Below are positions 49,266 through 57,409 of a DNA stretch of 64,000 nt, piece by piece; the stretch's first letter is position 1, and each line of letters opens with the position of its first letter. The stretch lies in the NCBI GenBank assembly GCA_903921325.1, contig CAIXPL010000038.1:50119-114118 (forward strand), written 5' to 3'. Both the position numbers and the translations under genes were made by a program. The notes under the pieces are model-generated. The model ran no database searches, was not told where the DNA came from, and saw nothing but the letters and a program-made list of their open reading frames with translations. Source of the DNA: an uncultured Pseudomonadota bacterium. GTDB lineage: Bacteria > Pseudomonadota > Gammaproteobacteria > Burkholderiales > SG8-39.

Positions 49266-50075
49266 ATGGGCAATGCGAAGCGCCGCTCAATGGCCTTTTT
49301 GAGGATGCACCCCTATTGCTGCTTCTGTGGCGGACAAACGCTCGCAACCACCCGGGATCATTGGCCGAGCCGCGCGCTGTTCGATAGTCGACAGTCGCCG
49401 GAAGGATACGAATTCCCGGCTTGCGAAGCCTGCAATCGACTCAGCTCACAGTCTGAAGCAATTTTCGTCATGTTCTGTCGTTTGGTTCGCCCTATGGTGA
49501 ACGGGCAATTTGACTCTCAAACTGACCGACTCATCCGAGCACTCGCCGAACAGCACCCTGAGTTGAGTCAATCGCTGATATCACGCCCAATTGAAGTTCG
49601 CCGCTACCTTCGCGAAAAGGGGCTGACACTAAATGCCGGCACCACCACGCATGGTCTGGGTCTCGTCAACCTAGAGCACCCGGACATTGGAAAAGCGTTC
49701 GAGACCTACTTCCTAAAGCTCGCACTTGCCTTGCATTACAAACACACTGCGAGCATTCTCTCCCAAGGCGGCGGGGTTTCACTAAATGTATGGAGTAATG
49801 CCGATTCTGCGAAGGAGGTGCCGACCGAAGCATTTGGCCCTTATTTGAAGGCCCGAGCTAGTCTTACCAGGCAAAAGGTGGATTTATCCGGGCAGTTTGT
49901 ATACGAATGGAATGCGGACACCACCACAGGAACCGTTTCACTCTTTTGGATTATCTTCCCTGGCGCGTTTGCCGCCCTCGCCTCGGTGGCCGCAGATCGT
50001 CAGACGTTGGTGAAACATTTGCCTGCAAACAGTGTCTTCCCACCGTTCTCGCCTCACCCACAAGTGCCAAGGTAG
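49266..50075 (+). CDS. HNH endonuclease-like protein
   Basis: 269 aa. Zinc-binding cysteines 'CCFCGG' (C18, C21) and 'CEACNRLSS' (C53, C56) flank 'TTRDHWPSRALF' with D31-H32, and N57 completes an H-N-H type site. The remaining 200 residues are of unknown type. They may bind DNA or a partner, since defence-linked HNH proteins often look like this. The start is set by GGGAGG seven bases upstream and by direct contact with the micro-ORF stop. Confidence 0.75.
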   Translation: MGNAKRRSMAFLRMHPYCCFCGGQTLATTRDHWPSRALFDSRQSPEGYEFPACEACNRLSSQSEAIFVMFCRLVRPMVNGQFDSQTDRLIRALAEQHPELSQSLISRPIEVRRYLREKGLTLNAGTTTHGLGLVNLEHPDIGKAFETYFLKLALALHYKHTASILSQGGGVSLNVWSNADSAKEVPTEAFGPYLKARASLTRQKVDLSGQFVYEWNADTTTGTVSLFWIIFPGAFAALASVAADRQTLVKHLPANSVFPPFSPHPQVPR

Positions 50076-50096
50076 TGGTCCGCGCCGATCGCCCAC

Positions 50097-50615
50097 ATGG
50101 TGCAACTTCTAGAAGCGCTAATCGCCCTACCCAGGCCTAACCTGGTTCTCATCGTCGGCATGGGCGCCCTTCTGCTCAGCAGCCGGTCTTGGCTAATGAT
50201 TCACGCCTGGTTGCGACTTCCTGGTACCTTGGCCCACGAACTGCTTCATTTAGCGGCTGGCTTAATCTGTGGCGCCAGACCCGTGAGTCTGTCCGTTTTC
50301 CCGCGACGCTCGCCGCAGGGCGTCGTCTGTGGCGAAGTGCTCTTCGCACGTCTACGATGGTGGAACGCGATTCCGGTTGCGATGGCCCCCCTGCTCCTTC
50401 TCCCTGCAGCTCTCGTGCTGTTCGTGCGATCAACGCAGCTCCCTGTGGGGAGCGAATCTGCGCTTTGGGTCTTCTTTGGATGGCAAGCGCTCCTCGCCGG
50501 ATGGCCTAGCCGACGCGACCTGTCGCACGCCCTTGTTGCCACCGTCGTCATCGTCGTGCTTATCGGCATTGTTGCGCTGCTGTGGCATCATCAGCCGTTG
50601 TCCTGGCGCCCCTGA
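50097..50615 (+). CDS. Membrane-embedded HELLH zinc metalloprotease-like protein
   Basis: 172 aa with four to five hydrophobic segments. 'GTLAHELLHLAAGLICGARP' has HExxH (H47, E48, H51) at the start of a membrane-associated region, as in M50-type and related intramembrane proteases. A third ligand is not obvious. It lies 21 bases after the HNH gene and 23 bases before the recombinase, so it is within one + strand run. The substrate might be a membrane-anchored regulator; this is speculation. Confidence 0.55.
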   Translation: MVQLLEALIALPRPNLVLIVGMGALLLSSRSWLMIHAWLRLPGTLAHELLHLAAGLICGARPVSLSVFPRRSPQGVVCGEVLFARLRWWNAIPVAMAPLLLLPAALVLFVRSTQLPVGSESALWVFFGWQALLAGWPSRRDLSHALVATVVIVVLIGIVALLWHHQPLSWRP

Positions 50616-50638
50616 TACGGAATTCCCGCTATTCCCAC

Positions 50639-51919
50639 ATGGCTGACCTGCCCTCCCCTCGCTATCCTCTGCTTCGGCCTGTTCGGCCGGGCGGCGAAAT
50701 CGTCGGCACTGGAGTGGCAGGGACGGTGGAGCCAGAGTGTGGTGACCGACGCGCGATCGAAGAATGGCTTCGTTCCTACGCGACGAGATCCGCACACACG
50801 GAGCGATCGGCGCGTAGAGAGATCGAGCGCTTCCTGATGTTTCTCGATGTCGTCAAGGGACCAAACAATAGGCACCTGCCGTCGGTGACAACCACCGACG
50901 CTCTCAACTACCAGGTCTTCCTAACCCGCCCCCACGATTTTCCAGAGATCATTGCCGCGCTGGGTGACGGAGACGTGCTCGCGCGTTTTGGCCGAACGAC
51001 ACCACCCTTCAACTTTTGGTCCGGCAAGCCCGGCGAACGCAAGCCGAGCCGACTCACTGCGACCAGCCGCAAAATCGCTATCACGTACCTGGCGCGAATG
51101 TATCGAAAGCTAAGCCACGTCCGTGATGCGGATGGTGCTCCTTACGTCACCATCAATCCATGGGAGATCGTGTCGGAAGGAAAGACGTTCCGTCCGATCA
51201 GCATCACGCAGGCGCTGACGAAGGACGAATGGTCCGCCGTCAAACAAGCGATCGAAGCGATGCCCCGGGACACTGATGATCGCATCGCGGCCTATCACCG
51301 CACGCGCTGGACGATTCAGCTGCTCTATCGGCTCTGGCTTCGCCGCGAAGAAGCAGCGAGCCTGCGCATGGCCAGCTTCGTGCAAACTCCTGACGGATGG
51401 GAAGTCCGGTTCATCGGCAAGGGCCGCAAAGAGGCGGCGATCAGTGCGAGCGATGCCTTGATGGACGAGCTGCGAGTCTACCGGGCGAGTCTGGGCCTTG
51501 GTCCCCACCCTGAGTTCGGCGAGGATCGCCCAGCGATTGGAGCGCTGCGAACTTCGCACGATGCGCCTGGCACGGCCCTGCGTACCGGCGGGACGACGCA
51601 AGACGAACGGGCACACTCAATTTCGTCACTTAGGGACGGTGTCAAGCCGCTGACGATTTACCGCATCTGCAAGCATATCTTCGAACGAGCAGCGTCGATC
51701 TTAGACCCCGTCGATCCCGCGGCGGCCAAGCGACTGCGCCATGCCTCCCCGCATTGGATGCGCCACAGCGGCGTAACCCATGCGCTCGAAGGTGGTGTTC
51801 CGGATCGATACGTGCAGGCCCACGCCCGTCATGCGAATCGATCAATGCTTGATCGCTATGATCACAAGGACCGGCGCGTTGGCCGCAACCACATCAATGC
51901 GCTCAAGGATCGCGAATGA
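50639..51919 (+). CDS. Tyrosine recombinase/integrase
   Basis: 426 aa from the ATG at 50639 (an upstream in-frame start at 50582 would overlap the protease gene). N-terminal SAM-like core-binding domain ('SYATRSAHTERSARREIERF'). Catalytic region: Arg in 'LYRLWLRREEAASLRM', Lys in 'FIGKGRKE', 'HWMRHSGVTH' (H-x-x-R), 'ARHANRSML' and the nucleophile Tyr in 'LDRYDHK'. All residues are present, so it is probably active. It may resolve multimers, integrate, or drive cassette exchange. An insertion at about 310-350 is low-complexity. The stop overlaps the receiver gene ATG. Confidence 0.92.
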   Translation: MADLPSPRYPLLRPVRPGGEIVGTGVAGTVEPECGDRRAIEEWLRSYATRSAHTERSARREIERFLMFLDVVKGPNNRHLPSVTTTDALNYQVFLTRPHDFPEIIAALGDGDVLARFGRTTPPFNFWSGKPGERKPSRLTATSRKIAITYLARMYRKLSHVRDADGAPYVTINPWEIVSEGKTFRPISITQALTKDEWSAVKQAIEAMPRDTDDRIAAYHRTRWTIQLLYRLWLRREEAASLRMASFVQTPDGWEVRFIGKGRKEAAISASDALMDELRVYRASLGLGPHPEFGEDRPAIGALRTSHDAPGTALRTGGTTQDERAHSISSLRDGVKPLTIYRICKHIFERAASILDPVDPAAAKRLRHASPHWMRHSGVTHALEGGVPDRYVQAHARHANRSMLDRYDHKDRRVGRNHINALKDRE

Positions 51920-52395
51920 CGGGCCGAGCGTTTTTGCGGGTGATTACTGGTGGGCTGATGGGTACGTCGCCCAAGCACGATCGGGGCGCTCCGCAAAATC
52001 GAACGCATTGCGTGATCATCGTCGACGACGATCCGGTGAGCGTCGCGCTGTTCACCAAAGCGGTAAACAAAGTTGGCGTGGACGTCTCCGTTCACGGTTT
52101 CTCTAACCCAGCCGAAGCGCTGGCTTTTACGCGACGTGAGCGCCCTGCCCTGGCGATCGTCGACGTGCACTTCGACCGCGGCGAGATCAACGGGCTCGAG
52201 TTGATCCAGCACATTCGTGCGCAAGCGCCTGACGCGCCGCCGTTTCAGACCATTCTGATTTCAGCCGACAAGGACCCCGAAATCGGCCGCCAGGCGGCGG
52301 CCCTTGATGTTCAGGTCGTCATTCACAAAGCGATCAACGCAGCCGCCATGATGGAGCTTGCTCGCGCGCTGCTCGAACTGCCACCGCGGAAATGA
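51916..52395 (+). CDS. Stand-alone receiver protein coupled to the recombinase
   Basis: 159 aa. 'VIIVDDDPVSVALF' (acidic triad), phosphoacceptor D83 in 'LAIVDVHFDRGEINGLEL', 'ILISADKD' and 'VVIHKAINA' with the conserved Lys. No output domain. ATGA overlaps join it to the recombinase upstream and to the AcrVA2-like gene downstream. It is the nearest receiver to the RpfF/RpfC pair (about 1.2 kb from rpfF), so it is a candidate output for that phosphorelay. Confidence 0.88.
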   Translation: MTGRAFLRVITGGLMGTSPKHDRGAPQNRTHCVIIVDDDPVSVALFTKAVNKVGVDVSVHGFSNPAEALAFTRRERPALAIVDVHFDRGEINGLELIQHIRAQAPDAPPFQTILISADKDPEIGRQAAALDVQVVIHKAINAAAMMELARALLELPPRK

Positions 52396-53393
52396 TCGCG
52401 CGCCCCCTGGCTCACCTGGCAGCTATCGCCAAGCGCTACCCGATGGCTTGGCGTGAAATGGACGAATTCCGCGCTGCTCGCGGTCGCGAGGGCTTTCGGG
52501 ATTGGCCGGATTGGTGTTGGCTTCCAATTGCGGGATCCGTCGCGATTGCGACGCGGGGCAGGAGCGCACTGCCGACGGGCAACGACGTGCAGGTACTGGC
52601 GGCGCTAGGCGCCTGGAGAGCCACGAAGGGAATTTATCGCTTTGACCCCGCGCTCTACGAGCCATTGCGCAACACTGACCTGTCGAGCGAAATCCCGGTT
52701 GAGCTGCTCTTTCAGATGCCCGAGTGGGGTCTCTACATGGAGACGCCCCACGTGCATTTCGGGGACCACGCCGTCCATGGCGCGTTCGCGCACCTTGAGC
52801 ATGACCTCAACACGGGCAAGGCAGAGCTGCGCTTGTTGCTCGATACGCCCGATCACCTTGTGCCACTGATCTTGCACCTGGATCAAAAGACCATCGGTGG
52901 CGCCCTCGAAGCCGCCCTCCGTGAGGCGGAATGGCAAGCGAAAAAGCGCGGCATGGCGCGGCCCTTCTTGGGTGAGATGCCCAGCGATTGGTTAGTGGAA
53001 ACCCAACGAGGTGTGGCCACACAACTTACCGCTTTGCTTCTCTTTATTTGCACCCAGGCAGGCGACATCGGCGATGGCCACCGCCCTTCCCGCCCGGTGC
53101 CCACAAAAACAAAGAGCGGGCCAAGAATCTTTCCGCCGGATGAACCGCGCAAATGGGACGTCGGCGTTCGACTGGGCGCCGCGCTGCGGCGCGCTTATCA
53201 AGCCCTCGAGGTCGACGGCCGCGGTGTCGCCGGAGAACGGAGCGCGCCTCGAGCACACATCCGGCGCGCGCACTATCACACGTACTGGCTGGGGCCGCGT
53301 GATCGGCCACAAGCCTCCCTGCGCTGGCTACCGCCGATCGCGGTGAATGTCGAAGACATCGACGCCCTTCCCGCCACCGTTCGTCCCGTTTAG
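52392..53393 (+). CDS. AcrVA2-like protein
   Basis: 333 aa. The segment 'LGAWRATKGIYRFDPALYE' followed by 'LLFQMPEWGLYMETP', and the C-terminal 'APRAHIRRAHYHTYWLG' with 'LRWLPPIAVNVEDI', follow the order and spacing of the anti-CRISPR AcrVA2 ('GAWR.T.GIY..D', 'LPDW.VYV', 'RPHIRR.HWH.YW.G', 'RW.P...VN'). AcrVA2 of Moraxella lowers Cas12a synthesis. Relatives are widespread on mobile elements, many in hosts without Cas12a, so the target here is open. Translationally coupled to the receiver gene. The alignment was made from memory, not by search. Confidence 0.75.
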   Translation: MIARPLAHLAAIAKRYPMAWREMDEFRAARGREGFRDWPDWCWLPIAGSVAIATRGRSALPTGNDVQVLAALGAWRATKGIYRFDPALYEPLRNTDLSSEIPVELLFQMPEWGLYMETPHVHFGDHAVHGAFAHLEHDLNTGKAELRLLLDTPDHLVPLILHLDQKTIGGALEAALREAEWQAKKRGMARPFLGEMPSDWLVETQRGVATQLTALLLFICTQAGDIGDGHRPSRPVPTKTKSGPRIFPPDEPRKWDVGVRLGAALRRAYQALEVDGRGVAGERSAPRAHIRRAHYHTYWLGPRDRPQASLRWLPPIAVNVEDIDALPATVRPV

Positions 53394-53430
53394 CGATCCG
53401 GCGTGGACGGTGAGCCCGTGGGTTGGTTGC

Positions 53431-53455
53431 CGGGTTCGTTAACGGAATTAACCCG
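53431..53455 (+). other. Hairpin after the AcrVA2-like gene
   Basis: CGGGTT and AACCCG arms enclose an inner GTTAA/TTAAC inverted repeat. It is 38 bases past the stop and is followed by AAAATG rather than T, so it is either a weak terminator or an operator. The remaining gap to 53643 contains a TTGACA (53558-53563) that could be the rpfF -35 box, but no good -10 follows. Confidence 0.45.
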
Positions 53456-53643
53456 AAAATGTGCATTTATTCACAGAATAGCGCATCTCTGGTCCGACCC
53501 AGGGGCCATCATTCGCGCTGTGGTGAGACGTTTTCGCCCCGTTTCGCGTTTTAACACTTGACAGTGCATTGGTTTTGTGCGGTTGCGACACTTCGCTAGC
53601 GCTGCGGTTCCCCAGAACAGTTCGACGCCAAAAGGACAACATC

Positions 53644-54588
53644 ATGATGCCCCAGCAAGCTCAATCGACCTCGCAGTATCACCTGATCGATGTGGCCACC
53701 GACCCGGCAACCGGGGTAGTCTGGCAGCGTATGAACCCGCGGGAGCGTCCCTGCTACTCAATGGAACTGCTGCGCGAGATGCGTCATCACGACGCGTCTC
53801 TGCAGGCCTCGGGGGGCAAAGTTCGCGCTGCCGAAAAGACCTTCGATGTCAAGTACGTGGTCTACGGCTCCACCGTGCCAGGCGTATTTAATCTGGGGGG
53901 CGATCTCTCGGCGTTTGTCGAATTGCACCAACGCGGGGACCGGGTGGGCCTCAAGGCTTACGCCACCGCGTGCATCGACGTGCAATGGAATCGTTTGCAA
54001 AATCTCGCTCTGCCTCTCACAACCATTGCTCTGGTGGAAGGACGCGCATTCGGCGGCGGGTTCGAAAACGCCCTCGCCTCCTCGGTCATCATCGCTGAGC
54101 GCGAGGCCCAGTTTTGCTTCCCGGAAGTCACCTTCAGCCTGTTTCCGGGGATGGGCGCGTACTCGATTCTCAAACGTCGGATCGGACATGCGCCGGCGAT
54201 GAAAATGATTCTCTCAGGGGATCGCTACTCAGCGGCTGAGTTGCACGAGATGGGCGTGGTGGACGCCGTGTTCGATCGCGGTGATGGTGAGAAAGCGGTG
54301 TTTCAGTTCATCCGTAGCCACCGCCGGCATCACCAGTCGGTCATTGCCATGCAGCGTGTGCAGCGTATTGCGGAGCCGATCTCGCGCGCTGAGCTTGATG
54401 ACGTGGTCGATGTCTGGTGCGAGTCGGTGTTCAACATCGGTGAGCGTGATCTGAAAGTCATGCGCAGCTACGCTGCAATGCAGACTAAGATGTGGGCGGG
54501 CTCAGGATCGCGGAGCACCGACGATGCGCGACCCGCCCTACAGGCCGCGAACGTGTGTCACGAGCAGGGAGAACGCGCCACGGCGTAA
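53644..54588 (+). CDS. rpfF: RpfF-like DSF synthase (crotonase family)
   Basis: 314 aa from the ATG at 53644 (AAGGAC eight bases upstream; the frame further upstream has no start signal). 'GVFNLGGDLSAF' and 'ALVEGRAFGGGFENALASS' form the oxyanion-hole loops. 'FCFPEVTFSLFPGMGAYSIL' is nearly diagnostic for RpfF. The two catalytic glutamates fall at E141 and E161, the same numbers as in Xanthomonas campestris RpfF. The enzyme makes the diffusible signal factor, a cis-2-unsaturated fatty acid, from acyl-ACP. It is convergent with the RpfC-like gene, 95 bases apart, as a mobile quorum-sensing pair. Confidence 0.93.
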   Translation: MMPQQAQSTSQYHLIDVATDPATGVVWQRMNPRERPCYSMELLREMRHHDASLQASGGKVRAAEKTFDVKYVVYGSTVPGVFNLGGDLSAFVELHQRGDRVGLKAYATACIDVQWNRLQNLALPLTTIALVEGRAFGGGFENALASSVIIAEREAQFCFPEVTFSLFPGMGAYSILKRRIGHAPAMKMILSGDRYSAAELHEMGVVDAVFDRGDGEKAVFQFIRSHRRHHQSVIAMQRVQRIAEPISRAELDDVVDVWCESVFNIGERDLKVMRSYAAMQTKMWAGSGSRSTDDARPALQAANVCHEQGERATA

Positions 54589-54622
54589 TCGTGGCGGGAA
54601 GCTCATTCGCATAGACTGGCTT

Positions 54623-54648
54623 GGCCACAAGGCTTCACGTAGGTGGCC
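54623..54648. terminator. Weak hairpin between rpfF and rpfC
   Basis: GGCCAC (54623-54628) and GTGGCC (54643-54648) form 6-bp arms between the two convergent stops. No T run is present on either strand, so termination is only suggested by position. Confidence 0.35.
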
Positions 54649-54683
54649 GAATCCGGCTCTGCGATCAGCGTGTAGGTGCGCAA

Positions 54684-57293
54684 TCAGTTCCGCTTGCTTG
54701 TCGCCGCCTCGAAGGCCGCCACTGAGCGCCTGACGGTGTCCTCGATCGTCGCGATCATCTGCGCGCCTTGGGATCTCAGGGTGTCCGTTGGCGTGCTCGC
54801 CATGTCTGCGCACAGGCGCGCGACAGCGGTCGCCCCAACGCTTCGGCTACTGCCTTTCAGTGTCTCTGCGTGATCTCGAAGAGCGGTAAAGTCGCTGCGG
54901 CTGAGCGCGTCGGTCATCCCTGCAAACATGATCCACGCGTCCTGAGCATAGCCGTGAATCAAGTTCCGGGCGAATTCGGTGACGTCGCCGCTGGGGATCG
55001 ATGTCGCGTTCATGATCTGGCGTGCGTCGATGAGATCCTCGGCCTCACCACCTCTCGGCGCGTTCAGACTCCACGCGCGCGCCTGCACAGCAGCTTGCAG
55101 CTGCTCGGGCTGTGGTCGTTCCGACGGTGGCGCGAACGCCTGCACCATTGCGTGGACAAGGACTTCAATGTCCATGGGTTTGGGAACGACGCACGCAAAT
55201 CCGGCGCGCAAGGCGTGCTGTACAGTTTCTTCTTTGACGTCGGCCGTTACGAGCAAGGCCGGCACCACGGGGTCTGCAGCGGCCGTGCGATACAGATTGA
55301 GGGCCTCAATGCCGTCCAGGTCGGGCATGTGCTGGTCAATCAGGAAAAGATCAAAACTCACGTCGGCTGCCATTTCCAGGAATTCGTAGGCGTACTTGGC
55401 CACCGAATGTTCGATCCCGAGCTTCTCAAGCCAGGTCGAGATCATGAGGCGCGATACCGAATTGTCGTCAACCAGAAGGACCTTGACATATTGGATCGGC
55501 TTGAGCTCGGCAACCAGACGTGCGAGCAGATCATCGCCATCGGGCGCCTCCGGAGGCGCCGGCGTTTGCACCGGCACACGAACAGTTGTGGGCGTCGGCC
55601 CTTCGGGGGCGAGCCTTCCCATAAGGGTGGCTGCCACTTCGGACTGAGATGCGCCACGGCGCATGGAACCGGAGAATCCCGCATGAGCAAACTCCGCGCT
55701 CATTGCTGACGCGCGTGTCAGCACAATCAGCCTGCATAGGTCTGCCCTGTCGCCCGCGCGAGCCTGGGCCGCCTGGGCAATTCGTTGCGCGGCCGCGATC
55801 CCCAACGATTCGGGCACAAACACCCACTCGGGTGGGCTTGCCGTCGCGTTGATGATACCGATCGCCACCGTGACCTCCGTGGCTACGGTCGTTTCGCAAC
55901 CCAATGCGCGCAGGGATGCGATCAGGGGGTCGAGGGCTGCGTCAACCGCCCCGGCCAACATCACCGTACCAAGGCGTCCGGCGCGCGGCGGTATCACCAG
56001 AGAACCCTCTACCGGGATATCGAAGGCCAGCGTGCTGCCCCGGCCCAGGTCGCTGTCTAGGGTGATATCCCCGCCCATTCGCCGGGCAAGATCGCGTGCA
56101 ATCGTGGTTCCGAGCCCTGCGCCCGTTGCGGGCCGGGTCGATCCTTCATGGACCTGGCTGAATTTTGCGAAGACGCGATCGAAGTTTTCTTTAGCAATTC
56201 CGATGCCGGAGTCGCTGATGCTGAACACTAGGCGAAATCCCACCGGCCCAGGATCGCGGTAACTGACGGTCACCTCCACGCTGCCGGAGTCAGTAAATTT
56301 GACTGCGTTGCCAGTGAGATTCAGGAGAACTTCGCGAACAGATTTACGGTCCATGGACACCGACGCGGGTAAAGCCGGGTCAACATGCGCTAGGAGTCTG
56401 ATGCCTCGCGCTCGCACCTGCACCTCGATCATGGTCAAACATTCGAGGACGCACTCGCGCAAGTTGGTCGGGCTTCTCTGAACCGGTGAGTCACCCGCTT
56501 CTATGCGGGAGACATCCAACGTACTCTCCACCAGGTCCAGGAGCCCCGCTGTGGAGGCGCGAAGGTGCCGCAAATACGTCGCTTGCTCGTTGCTCAGGGA
56601 CGTCAGTTCGAGGAGTTGGGCGTGACCAATGATGCCGTGGAGTGGTGTGCGAAATTCGTGCGACACCATCGCAATGAAGTCACTCTTCGCGCTGCTGTGT
56701 GCCTCGGCACGAGCCTTGGCCTCGTGAATCGTCCGGATGAGACGAGAGGCGTAGGAAGGAATCGCGATAAGGGTAAGCACCATGGCCCCGGAGAGGAATA
56801 AATGATCGTGCCAAAACGGTGTAGTCATCATGACCACGGCGAACCCGGTCAGGTTGAAGATCTGCGATAGCCGAAGATAGGGAACGCCGTAGCGAAACCC
56901 ATAGCCCAGTGTGATCCAGAAATACAGGCCGAGGCATGGCGTGCCGATCTCGCCGGTCAGCAACAGGCATGCAGTGAGCACCACGCTGTCATGGATTGCT
57001 GCGCAGACCCGTCGTGAGGTAGACACCCCGGGTGAGGCGAGCAACCAGGCGAGCAGGGACAGGGAGACGGCCATTGACGCGGCAAGTGTGGTCATGGTCG
57101 AGGTGATGAGAGCCGGCGATTCCGGCAGGAACCAGCCCACCGACCCGAAGTACACAGCCAGTAGGGCCACGATGCAGATGCGGATGAGGATCTGTTCGTG
57201 TTCCGAGTCCTCACGCCGCGTCAGTCGTAATTTGAGGTTCGAGAGCAAACCATCACCCCGCTCGGGCCAGGAGCCAGTAATTCCATGTGCCAT
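54684..57293 (-). CDS. rpfC: RpfC-like hybrid sensor histidine kinase
   Basis: 869 aa from the ATG at 57293, nine bases after AGGAG; 57299 is an alternative. About five membrane segments (35-185) resemble the DSF sensor input of RpfC. Then come HisKA ('VSHEFRTPLHGI', H212), HATPase ('LNLTGNAVKFTDSG' and 'DSGIGIAKENFDRVF'), a degenerate receiver-like part (about 440-560), a true receiver ('LLVDDNSVSRLM', D653 in 'LFLIDQHMPDLDG') and an HPt domain with H808 in 'LRDHAETLKGSSRSVGA'. The order TM-HK-REC-HPt is that of RpfC. No RpfG is present in the window. It lies 116 bases downstream of rep on the same strand, so some read-through is likely. Confidence 0.9.
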   Translation of the reverse strand: MAHGITGSWPERGDGLLSNLKLRLTRREDSEHEQILIRICIVALLAVYFGSVGWFLPESPALITSTMTTLAASMAVSLSLLAWLLASPGVSTSRRVCAAIHDSVVLTACLLLTGEIGTPCLGLYFWITLGYGFRYGVPYLRLSQIFNLTGFAVVMMTTPFWHDHLFLSGAMVLTLIAIPSYASRLIRTIHEAKARAEAHSSAKSDFIAMVSHEFRTPLHGIIGHAQLLELTSLSNEQATYLRHLRASTAGLLDLVESTLDVSRIEAGDSPVQRSPTNLRECVLECLTMIEVQVRARGIRLLAHVDPALPASVSMDRKSVREVLLNLTGNAVKFTDSGSVEVTVSYRDPGPVGFRLVFSISDSGIGIAKENFDRVFAKFSQVHEGSTRPATGAGLGTTIARDLARRMGGDITLDSDLGRGSTLAFDIPVEGSLVIPPRAGRLGTVMLAGAVDAALDPLIASLRALGCETTVATEVTVAIGIINATASPPEWVFVPESLGIAAAQRIAQAAQARAGDRADLCRLIVLTRASAMSAEFAHAGFSGSMRRGASQSEVAATLMGRLAPEGPTPTTVRVPVQTPAPPEAPDGDDLLARLVAELKPIQYVKVLLVDDNSVSRLMISTWLEKLGIEHSVAKYAYEFLEMAADVSFDLFLIDQHMPDLDGIEALNLYRTAAADPVVPALLVTADVKEETVQHALRAGFACVVPKPMDIEVLVHAMVQAFAPPSERPQPEQLQAAVQARAWSLNAPRGGEAEDLIDARQIMNATSIPSGDVTEFARNLIHGYAQDAWIMFAGMTDALSRSDFTALRDHAETLKGSSRSVGATAVARLCADMASTPTDTLRSQGAQMIATIEDTVRRSVAAFEAATSKRN

Positions 57294-57409
57294 GATCATT
57301 AGCTCCTGTGTTGTGGCGCCTTCGATAGCGACGCCAGAGTGTGTGCCTATTCGTCGCGGTTGCGTTCACGCGCAACCGCATTCAGGTGATGGATCGCTTA
57401 TGACAATGC

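Noticed and set aside
53466..53474. TTATTCACA matching a DnaA box upstream of rpfF
   Set aside because: A single copy far from the iterons and not accompanied by an AT-rich origin; likely chance.
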